Of a stretch of DNA of 11,018 nt, positions 5,308 to 11,018 are shown piece after piece; position 1 is the first letter of the stretch, and every line of letters begins with the position of its first letter. Position numbers and translations under genes: made by a program. The notes below the pieces were generated by a model that was not told where the DNA came from, searched no databases, and was given only the letters and a program-made list of their open reading frames with translations. Source of the DNA: CAWEHT01 sp963808455 (GTDB lineage: Bacteria; Chloroflexota; Anaerolineae; CG2-30-64-16); assembly GCA_963808455.1 (NCBI GenBank), contig CAWEHT010000429.1, positions 1 through 11,018 on the forward strand, given 5' to 3'.

Positions 5308-5622
5308 ATGTTCCAATGGTTCTATGACCTGAAGACCGGCGTGAAATTGCTTGCGAGCTTCCTGGTCGTGGCGGCGCTGCTGGTCGTGTTGGCCGTGGTG
5401 GGCTACACCCATATGAGCGAAATCAACGCCGGCAGCGCCGCCATGTACGGGGAGCGGACGCTGCCCATCCAGCAGCTCGGAGCCATGAAGACCGACCTGT
5501 GGACCATGCGCGGCGACGTCTACCTGTATTTGCTGATGCCGGCCAGGCGGCCACGGAGGAAAAGGCCCTCGCCAACGACACCGCCGCCATCGACAAAGAT
5601 ACCGAGAGCCTGGGCAACGTGA
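5308..5622 (+). pseudogene. N-terminal fragment of the second MCP
   Basis: ATG 5308 follows GAAGGAGG (5293-5300) at good spacing. The frame encodes MFQWFYDLKTGVKLLASFLV, a first membrane helix (about residues 13-35), then MSEINAGSAAMYGERTLPIQQLGAMKTDLWTMRGDVYLYLLMP. This is typical of four-helix-bundle MCP sensor domains (4HB_MCP type). After about 5538 this frame turns into Arg/Pro-rich sequence and stops at 5622, while sensible MCP sequence continues in another frame. A one-base insertion (or equivalent) near 5538 would restore a single gene. The broken gene as a whole spans 5308-7404. Confidence 0.8.
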
Positions 5623-7136
5623 ACATGGATGCTGCCGAGAAGGCGGATTGGGCCACCTTCCAGACGGAATGGCCGGCGTACCAGAAAGCCTGCGCCGACA
5701 TCATCGCCCAGGCCAAGGCCGGCCACACGCAGGCAGCTCTCGATCTTCTTCATTCCGGAGCTCCGGCCCCGACCGCCCGGCTGGCCATCAGCGCGGCCAC
5801 GGATGACCTGTCCAAGAGGATGGCTGACCAGGCCCGGCTGGCATCCGAGGGCAACCTCCAGACATTCGGCAGCGCATCCAGGATACTGCTGGCCACCGCT
5901 TTGCTGGGCGTCCTGATTGCAGTCGCGCTGGGGCTGTTTATCAGCCGCGCCATCACGCGGCCGTTGCGGCTGGTCACGGACGTTTCCCGGCAGGTGGCCG
6001 GGGTGGACCTCGCGGCGCTGGCCGCGGGGATGCAGGCATTGGCGGGCGGCGACCTGACGCGGTCGCTGGCCATCCAGTCTCGGCCTGTGGACGTAGACAG
6101 GCGGGACGAAATTGGCGAGATGGCCGGGACCTTCAACACGATCATTGCCCGGCTGGGAGAGATTGGCGGCGCGTTCGGAGACATGACGGCTGGTTTACGC
6201 GACGTGGTCGGGCAGGTCGCTGGAGGCGCCGCCCAGGTAACCGCCGCCAGCGGCCAGCTGGCATCAGCGGCAGAGCAATCCGGCATGGCCACCACGCAGG
6301 TCACTGTCACTATCCAACAGGTCGCTCAGGGCAGCGCTACTCAGGCCGAGAGCGCTTCCGATGTCGCGGCCGCGATGGAGGCCATCGGGCACAAGGTGGA
6401 GGCCATTGCCCGCGGTGCCGAGCGCCAGTCTGCCGCGGTCGACCGGGCGGGTAAGTCGGTGGAGCACCTGGGCCTGGCTCTGGCCGAAGTCGCTAAGTCG
6501 GCCGAGGTCGAGGCGTCGGCCGCCGGACAGGTGTCGGAATCGGCGCGTGGCGGGGCCGAGGTCGTAAAAGGCACCGTCGAAGGGATGCAAGCCGTCCATG
6601 AGAGCACCGAGGTGGTCGCCGGAAGGGTGCAGGAGATGGGCCAGCGCTCGGAAGAGATCGGCAAGATCGTCTCCACGATCCAGGACATCGCCGACCAGAC
6701 CAACCTGCTGGCCCTGAATGCGGCCATCGAGGCGGCGCGGGCTGGCGAGCAGGGCCGCGGGTTCGCGGTGGTGGCGGACGAGGTGCGCAAGCTGGCGGAG
6801 AAATCGGGCTCGGCCTCCAGAGAGATCTCCGAGCTCGTGCGGACGGTGCAGAAAGGCACGGCCGAGGCGGTGGAGGCGACCAGACGCCAGGCGGATGAAG
6901 TGAACCGGCGCGCGGAGGACGCGCGCCAGGCCGGGCAGGCGCTCGCGCGGATCCTGACCGCGTCCGAGGACAACAACCGGGCAGCAGTGCAGGCCAGGGC
7001 AGCCGCCATTCGTATCCAGCAGCTGGCGGCGGAGGTGGCAGAGGCGCTGCGCGTGGTGAAGGGCGCAACCGAAGAGAACCTGGCGGCCACGTCGGAGATG
7101 ACCGAGAGCATCGGCAAGGTCGCGGTCGTCGGTTGA
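5499..7136 (+). CDS. Methyl-accepting chemotaxis protein, main frame of the second MCP
   Basis: True coding in this frame begins near 5538 (AGQAATEEKALANDTAAIDKD); the GTG at 5499 only marks where the frame opens. It supplies the rest of the four-helix sensor, a second membrane helix (ILLATALLGVLIAVALGLFIS, about 5883-5945), HAMP (AITRPL ... GGDLTRSL ... RDEIGEMAGTFN), and the signalling hairpin. The tip is TIQDIADQTNLLALNAAIEA...GEQGRGFAVVADEVRKLAEK, encoded around 6676-6800. The frame stops at 7136 (GKVAVVG) just where the other two MCPs have IGEIASSVE. One extra G around 7118-7125 explains it, since dropping it gives GKVASSVEGVAAAAEENSA. Its signalling domain is clearly more diverged than those of the other two. 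No cheA or cheW is nearby, so it would join an array encoded elsewhere. Function as drawn needs repair of both frameshifts. Confidence 0.85.
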   Translation: MDHARRRLPVFADAGQAATEEKALANDTAAIDKDTESLGNVNMDAAEKADWATFQTEWPAYQKACADIIAQAKAGHTQAALDLLHSGAPAPTARLAISAATDDLSKRMADQARLASEGNLQTFGSASRILLATALLGVLIAVALGLFISRAITRPLRLVTDVSRQVAGVDLAALAAGMQALAGGDLTRSLAIQSRPVDVDRRDEIGEMAGTFNTIIARLGEIGGAFGDMTAGLRDVVGQVAGGAAQVTAASGQLASAAEQSGMATTQVTVTIQQVAQGSATQAESASDVAAAMEAIGHKVEAIARGAERQSAAVDRAGKSVEHLGLALAEVAKSAEVEASAAGQVSESARGGAEVVKGTVEGMQAVHESTEVVAGRVQEMGQRSEEIGKIVSTIQDIADQTNLLALNAAIEAARAGEQGRGFAVVADEVRKLAEKSGSASREISELVRTVQKGTAEAVEATRRQADEVNRRAEDARQAGQALARILTASEDNNRAAVQARAAAIRIQQLAAEVAEALRVVKGATEENLAATSEMTESIGKVAVVG

Positions 7137-7140
7137 AGGG

Positions 7141-7404
7141 GTGGCGGCCGCGGCGGAGGAGAACTCCGCCTCGGCGGAGGAAGTGTCGGCCACGGCGGAG
7201 GAGCTGTCGGCGCAGGTCGAGGAAGTTTCGGCGTCATCTCAGGAGCTGGCAGCCCTGGCGGAAGCACTGCAAGGGGCGGTGAGCCACTTCAACCTGGGAG
7301 AGAGCGCTGGCGGGCCCGGTGGCCTGCAGCCGGCCATGCCGCGGCAGCGCGCTGCGCCACGCGAAGCCCGCGCGGCCGGCAGCCCCGCCCCAAGGCGCAC
7401 ATAG
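7141..7404 (+). pseudogene. C-terminal fragment of the second MCP
   Basis: This frame continues the second MCP after the frameshift: AAAAEENSASAEEVSATAEE, then LSAQVEEVSASSQELAALAEALQGAVSHFNL, then a low-complexity Gly/Ala/Pro/Arg tail ending PAPRRT. It contains the C-terminal methylation-type repeats. The GTG at 7141 has no proper ribosome-binding site, so it is not a separate gene. No terminator is evident after the stop. Confidence 0.8.
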
Positions 7405-7474
7405 GACTGGGCAGCCAGAACGGGCGCAGGCCGGGGCTTTCCGGCACGTTTGAGAGTATCGGAATGCGAGTGAG

Positions 7475-7681
7475 CATGTTTACGCCGCCCTTACGCGCGT
7501 CAAGGTCGTCTTTGTCGATAAAGAAATCAAGGCGGCACAGAGCTCTTGGCTGGTCGGCACACCGGCCAGGCGAATAGCGGCCCGCATCTGTCGCGGCGGG
7601 CAGCCTTGTCGGAAAGGCTTCGGGCCTTCCAGTCGAAGGCGCAAGGAACACTCCGGTTGGGGAGCGGTCCTTGCGCCTTCG
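7475..7681 (+). promoter_or_regulatory. Structured leader RNA upstream of the third MCP (copy 2)
   Basis: Second copy of the leader at 5052-5258, same length and gap-free. GTCGATAA is at 7514-7521. The hairpin GGTCG/CGGCC and the hairpin CTGTC/GGCAG (7587-7602) are preserved by wobble pairs. The core 7603-7640 and the adjoining terminator arm are identical to copy 1 over about 47 bases. Unlike copy 1, it is not immediately before a gene. A good GGAGGG (about 7697-7702) follows, but the first ATG after it (7714) gives only Met-Asp-Gly-stop, and the third MCP starts at 7949. The leader may have been separated from its gene, or may control the MCP across a long 5' untranslated region. Confidence 0.6.
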
Positions 7682-7688
7682 TGTGTTT
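7634..7688 (+). terminator. Terminator-like hairpin in leader copy 2, with inverted tip
   Basis: The arms CGAAGGCGCAAGGA (7634-7647) and TCCTTGCGCCTTCG (7668-7681) are identical to those at 5211-5258. The 20-base tip (7648-7667) is the reverse complement of the copy 1 tip with one mismatch. The following TGTGTTT is a weaker U-tract than in copy 1, so termination may be less efficient. Confidence 0.6.
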
Positions 7689-7759
7689 CAGAGGCAGGAG
7701 GGAAATCCAGCGTATGGACGGCTAGTGCACCCACAAGCGACGTCTTCGGCAGCACCAGG

Positions 7760-7820
7760 TGTCATTCTGAGCGGGCCTACGGTCTACCGGGGGCCGCGGC
7801 AAGGCGCCAGCGAAGAATCC
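7760..7820. repeat. Dispersed intergenic repeat between leader copy 2 and the third MCP
   Basis: TGTCATTCTGAGCG (7760-7773) and AGCGAAGAATCC (7809-7820) are the same ends as in the unit at 970-1029. The middle differs. It occupies the gap between the orphaned leader/ribosome-binding site and the next MCP, which suggests that insertion here may have separated them. Confidence 0.6.
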
Positions 7821-7948
7821 GTCGGGCACTGCCGAATAGGTTGATTGATTTTGCACTAGGATATCGCTCACCGGCCTGATGGCGTTCCCGAGCCAGATCG
7901 GTCGCGCCTTCGTCGGATCCGTAATCATAGTGTAGGAGAACCTAAGAC

Positions 7949-10114
7949 ATGAAGCTCAACATCCGGGCCAAGCTGCTCATAGGCTTCGCTGTGGTCGTGG
8001 CGCTGGCGTTGTGCGTCGGCGTGGCGGGATATCGCGGCGCAAGCGCGCTGGGCAGCGCCGCATCCCATCTTTACAACTCCGGAACCCAGGGGATCTCCGC
8101 CATCCAGGCGGCGCAGACCAACGCATTCGAGATAGAAGTCTCGCTTCGCGACGCCATCTCGGCTGGCGACGCCGACCAGGTCCAGTCGGACGCCAAGGAT
8201 GTGAACGATCTCGATGACGAGATGAGCGGGCACCTCGCGGATTTCGGGAAGGTGGTCGCCGATCCGCAGACGCAGCAGCTCTACCAGCAGGTAATGCAGA
8301 GCCAAAAGGCCTATCAGGCGGCGGCCGCCAACATCCTGGCGCTTGCCGGGCAGGGTAAGGGCGCCCAGGCGGCGCAGGCCCTGCAAGGCGCCGAGCCCAC
8401 GGTCTCGGCCATCGACGATGGCATTGACAAGCTCGCCCAAAGCGAGCAGGCGCAGGCCAAGAATGACTTCGACTCCAGTGTGGCGCTTTTCGCGAGCACC
8501 CGCGACTTGATCCTTGGGGCCATAGCCCTGGCCGTGCTTGCGGGCCTCGGCATTGCTCTGTTCCTTTCCCACTCGCTGATCGACCCTCTGAGGATCATCG
8601 CCGGGGCGCTTGCTAATTTCAGCAGAGGGGACCTGAATCGCGACATACCGGTGAGTTTGAAGATCGCTATCTCAAGCAGGGACGACGATATCGGCACGAT
8701 CGGTAAGGGTTTGAAGGGCTCAGAGGAGTACCTCACCGAAATGTCGGATATCGCGCGGCGCATTGCCGCCGGCGACCTGACGGTGCAGGTGGTTCCCAGG
8801 TCGGAGAAGGATGAGTTCAGCCAGGCCTTTACGGAGATGCTCGCCAGGCTGCGCGAGCTGGTGTCTGGGATTGCCGCCAGCGCGGACCAGGTAACGAGCG
8901 CCAGCGAGCAGCTGGCCTCCGCCGCGGAGCAGTCGGGCGAGGCCACCGGCCAGGTAACCACCACCATCCAGCAGGTGGCGCAGGGCGCGGCCGGCCAGGC
9001 CAGCAGCACCACCGAGGTCACCGCTGCTATGGACGAGATCGCCCGCCGCGTCCGCGACATCGCCGGCGGGGCCGAGTCGCAGGCCGGCCTGGTCCAAGGC
9101 GCCGGCCAGAAGGTCGCCCGCTTGCGGGAGACCCTCGATGAAGCCGGCCGGGCCATGGAGGTGGCTGCCGCCACAGCACAGCAGGTGGCCGGGTCGGCCC
9201 AGGAGAGCGCGACGACCGTGGAGAGCACGGTCCAGGGCATGGAGGCCATCAACCAGAGCACCGCCCAGGTGGCCGCCCGCGTGCGGGAGATGGGCCAGCG
9301 CTCCGAGGAGATCGGCAAGATCGTCGGCACGATCCAGGACATCGCCGACCAGACTAACCTGCTGGCGCTCAATGCCGCCATCGAGGCGGCCAGGGCCGGC
9401 GAGCAGGGTCGCGGCTTTGCGGTGGTGGCCGACGAGGTGTGCAAGCTGGCCGAGAAGGCGGGGGCCTCGTCGCGAGAGATCGCCGAGCTGGTGCGGGCGG
9501 TGCAAAAGGGCACCGAGGACGCCGTGCGGGCGACCGACGAGGGGGCGGCCAATGTGGCGCGGGGCGTCGAGAGGGCGCGGGCGTCGGGGCAGGCGTTGCA
9601 GGAGATCCTGGCAGCGGCGCAGAAGAACAGTGCGGCCACGGCCAACATCCAGGCGGCGGCGGCGCAGGTGCAGGTGCTGGCGGGGCAGGTAGCGGAGGGG
9701 CTGCAGACGGTGGCCGGGGTGGGTGAGAAGAACCTGGCGGCGACCAGGGACATGACGGGGTCGATCGGCGAGATCGCCAGCTCGGTGGAGAGCGTGGCAG
9801 CGACGGCGGAAGAGAACTCGGCGTCGGTGGAGGAGGTGTCGGCCACGGCTGAGGAGCTGTCGGCCCAGGTGGAGGAAGTCGCGGCCTCGTCTCAGGAGCT
9901 GGCTGCGCTGGCAGAGTCTTTGCAGCGCGCGGTAAGCTCCTTCAGGCTGGAAGAAGGCGCCGACGGGACGGCCGCCCGGCAGCCGCAGGGCGCGGCCCCA
10001 CGGGCAACCGCGCGGCCGGCAGCCCGGCCCGGGAACGCCGTGAGAGAGCAGCGTGTGATGGCCGGAGCGCGGGTAGGCGCGACGCCAGACGCATCGCGCA
10101 TTGGAACCGCGTGA
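7949..10114 (+). CDS. Methyl-accepting chemotaxis protein (intact, third MCP)
   Basis: 721 residues from ATG 7949, with TAGGAG (7933-7938) ten bases upstream. Order: first membrane helix (about 7-28, KLLIGFAVVVALALCVGVAG); an extracytoplasmic helical sensor of ~150 residues, likely four-helix-bundle type; second membrane helix (about 184-206); a HAMP (SLIDPLRIIAGAL...); a second HAMP-like repeat (IARRIAAGDLTVQVV...EKDEFSQAF, about 265-312); then a long signalling hairpin. The tip TIQDIADQTNLLALNAAIEA...GEQGRGFAVVADEV is normal, but the next residue, Arg in both other MCPs, is Cys498. The return arm from the tip is ~180 residues, longer than I recall for the common 44-heptad class. Methylation-type repeats (TAEENSASVEEVSATAEELSA) precede a low-complexity tail without an xWxxF tether. 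From HAMP onward it is almost the same as the first MCP. Membrane receptor feeding CheA/CheW arrays encoded elsewhere. Confidence 0.95.
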   Translation: MKLNIRAKLLIGFAVVVALALCVGVAGYRGASALGSAASHLYNSGTQGISAIQAAQTNAFEIEVSLRDAISAGDADQVQSDAKDVNDLDDEMSGHLADFGKVVADPQTQQLYQQVMQSQKAYQAAAANILALAGQGKGAQAAQALQGAEPTVSAIDDGIDKLAQSEQAQAKNDFDSSVALFASTRDLILGAIALAVLAGLGIALFLSHSLIDPLRIIAGALANFSRGDLNRDIPVSLKIAISSRDDDIGTIGKGLKGSEEYLTEMSDIARRIAAGDLTVQVVPRSEKDEFSQAFTEMLARLRELVSGIAASADQVTSASEQLASAAEQSGEATGQVTTTIQQVAQGAAGQASSTTEVTAAMDEIARRVRDIAGGAESQAGLVQGAGQKVARLRETLDEAGRAMEVAAATAQQVAGSAQESATTVESTVQGMEAINQSTAQVAARVREMGQRSEEIGKIVGTIQDIADQTNLLALNAAIEAARAGEQGRGFAVVADEVCKLAEKAGASSREIAELVRAVQKGTEDAVRATDEGAANVARGVERARASGQALQEILAAAQKNSAATANIQAAAAQVQVLAGQVAEGLQTVAGVGEKNLAATRDMTGSIGEIASSVESVAATAEENSASVEEVSATAEELSAQVEEVAASSQELAALAESLQRAVSSFRLEEGADGTAARQPQGAAPRATARPAARPGNAVREQRVMAGARVGATPDASRIGTA

Positions 10115-10182
10115 GGTGTTCGGATCACGAGGTGTTCATCTTGTCCGCTGCGGAGGCAGGGCGCAGGCACCGTTCAGCCATT

Positions 10183-10205
10183 TCTGCCGTTGGCAGATGT
10201 TTATT
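10183..10205 (+). terminator. Weak candidate terminator after the third MCP
   Basis: TCTGCC-GTT-GGCAGA (10183-10197) is a perfect 6-bp hairpin followed by TGTTTATT, 69 bases after the stop at 10114. The stem is short and the T-tract is interrupted, so this is only a candidate. Confidence 0.3.
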
Positions 10206-10255
10206 GCGGGAAGACCTTCCTGGATTGAGAATGTTGATGGGGTCCAAGAAGCAGG

Positions 10256-10372
10256 ATGTCTCTTTCAGGCCTGCGCCGCAGGGCCGGTCAGCTCTTCGAT
10301 GTCGATGTCAGCGCGAGTTTCCTGCATGTCGATGGCCGGCGGATCGTCGGTCCCTGGGCCGGTCCGTCCTGA
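10256..10372 (+). pseudogene. Remnant of a PAS domain
   Basis: The frame at 10256-10372 reads LRRRAGQLFDVDVSASFLHV then DGRRIVG, before turning to PWAGPS and a stop. The pattern with FDVDVSASFL and DGRRIV is the C-terminal strand pair of a PAS domain as found in hybrid histidine kinases, which normally continues into a RDITERK-type linker. Neither the N-terminal half of the domain nor that linker is present, and no suitable start is seen (ATG 10256 lacks a ribosome-binding site). It is therefore a fragment left from a sensor gene, located between the third MCP and the next sensor gene. The match is from memory of the family, not a search. Confidence 0.5.
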
Positions 10373-10391
10373 CGCATTTGGAGAAGGTTTT

Positions 10392-10496
10392 GCATGATGG
10401 TAATATCCCCGTATCATGCGTGCGGTCCCGCATCACACTTGGGGACCCGCTTGCAGCCGCCTTGGGGCCTCATCTGATTTCGCACGAAGGAGGCCC
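10392..10496 (+). promoter_or_regulatory. Three consecutive hairpins in the leader of the last gene
   Basis: GCATGAT/ATCATGC (10392-10398, 10413-10419), GCGGTCCC/GGGACC(C)GC (10422-10429, 10442-10450, one bulge) and GGGCCTC/GAGGCCC (10465-10471, 10490-10496) are perfect or near-perfect stems in a row. The last stem includes the AGGAGG at 10488-10493, which precedes the tiny frame Met-Gln-Gln-Ala-Ala-Pro-stop (10505-10525). The sensor gene starts at 10568. It could be a folded leader with a leader peptide; function unknown. Confidence 0.4.
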
Positions 10497-10567
10497 TTTC
10501 GCGGATGCAACAGGCAGCGCCGTGACCTTTGGTGGCCTTACATGTCAATCTGTAGAGGTTGGCGTCG

Positions 10568-11018
10568 ATGAGAGTTTCGGGTGCGGCGGAACGGCAGGCT
10601 TCTTACGCACTTGTCTTGGCCTTTGTCGTATTGGCTGCCGGCATCGTCGCCGGCGGATACATCTACTACCATGCCTACGAGCAACGCTACCGGGCCCAAG
10701 TAGAAAGCCAACTATCGGCGACTGCAGAGCTCAAAGTGGCCGAGCTCGCCGAATGGCGGAACGAGCGCCTGGGAGATGCCTCGGTCCTGTACGGAAACGC
10801 CCCGTTCTCCACATTGGTGCAGAATTATCTTGCCGACCCATCGGATCCCGAAGCATACGAGCAGCTTTCAAGGTGGCTGAGCACCATCCAGGCCACCGGC
10901 AACCGGTATGACCGGGTCGCCCTGCTAGATCTCAAGGGCGGTACGCTTATAGCCGAGCCGCCCTCGTCGCCGGCGACTGTCGCTGCCATCATCGCGCAGC
11001 ACGCTTCCGAGATGCCAA
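10568..11018 (+). CDS. N-terminus of a membrane sensor protein, probably a PAS/histidine kinase (partial)
   Basis: ATG 10568 is preceded by TAGAGG (10553-10558) at 9 bases. The same TAGAGGTT context precedes the first receiver gene. The 150 visible residues start with an N-terminal membrane helix (about 12-34, SYALVLAFVVLAAGIVAGGY). An extracytoplasmic region follows, with YRAQVESQLSATAELKVAEL, AEWRNERLGDASVLYGNAPF and later DRVALLDLKGGTLIAEPPSS. An LKVAEL...EWRxERLGDA segment followed by a YDRVxLLD strand is typical of Cache-like sensor modules in multi-PAS hybrid histidine kinases. The catalytic part lies beyond the window, so kinase is inferred; a diguanylate cyclase or an MCP are alternatives. 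Codon use fits the neighbourhood but is slightly less G+C-rich at third positions. Confidence 0.8.
   Translation, partial: MRVSGAAERQASYALVLAFVVLAAGIVAGGYIYYHAYEQRYRAQVESQLSATAELKVAELAEWRNERLGDASVLYGNAPFSTLVQNYLADPSDPEAYEQLSRWLSTIQATGNRYDRVALLDLKGGTLIAEPPSSPATVAAIIAQHASEMP

Noticed and set aside
7714..7725. Small gene starting at ATG 7714 after a good ribosome-binding site
   Set aside because: Only Met-Asp-Gly before a stop. More likely a remnant of a displaced gene start than a functional peptide.
8314..9846. 510-codon minus-strand open frame opposite the third MCP
   Set aside because: Same type of shadow. Its residues mirror the MCP repeats, and the plus strand is a complete MCP.
10111..10911. 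266-codon plus frame overlapping the last gene
   Set aside because: No ribosome-binding site or recognisable domain, irregular codon use, and it overlaps the well-supported sensor start at 10568 in another frame.

Overview
The window is a high-GC (about two-thirds G+C by eye) bacterial sensory island: three methyl-accepting chemotaxis protein (MCP) genes, two receiver-domain proteins, the start of a membrane sensor that is probably a histidine kinase, and a fragment of a PAS domain. No cheA, cheW, cheR or cheB is visible. Spacers carry dispersed intergenic repeats, such as TGTCATTCTGAGCG ... AGCGAAGAATCC and ATTCGTG-containing palindromes. I associate such repeats with environmental phyla such as Armatimonadota, Acidobacteriota or Chloroflexota. 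That placement is a weak inference; no marker gene is present.

Layout: 1-470 (minus) is a receiver-domain protein running off the left edge, with a probable frameshift near 111-118. 471-1630 is a gene-free, repeat-rich spacer. 1631-3347 (minus) is an MCP that has lost its extracytoplasmic sensor by an internal out-of-frame deletion. 3348-3660 (minus) is its long leader, with an intrinsic terminator. 3661-4307 is a divergent intergenic region with a long palindrome and a folded leader for the next gene. 4308-5036 (plus) is a receiver protein with a helical C-terminal domain. 5052-5307 is a structured leader and 5308-7404 (plus) an MCP interrupted by two single-base-type frameshifts. 7475-7688 is a second copy of that leader, followed by a dispersed repeat. 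7949-10114 (plus) is an intact MCP. 10115-10567 is a spacer with a PAS-domain remnant and a hairpin-rich leader. From 10568 a membrane sensor protein runs off the right edge.

The most interesting signal is a conserved 38-nt RNA core in the leaders of all three MCP regions (3485-3522 minus, 5180-5217 plus, 7603-7640 plus). The divergent copies have identical length and about 27 of 38 identical bases. Two base pairs of the internal hairpin change on both sides. The 3' strand of the core's closing stem is also the 5' strand of a terminator-type hairpin, as in a riboswitch or attenuator. I do not recognise the family. In the two close plus-strand copies the 20-nt tip of the terminator hairpin is inverted between the same 14-bp arms.

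As a working model, the receptors sense different signals through different or missing N-terminal sensor regions and feed an array encoded elsewhere, while the leaders gate receptor synthesis by transcription termination. Several genes are broken by small indels or deletions. Either this receptor set is decaying and reshuffling, or the assembly contains indel errors; reads would decide.
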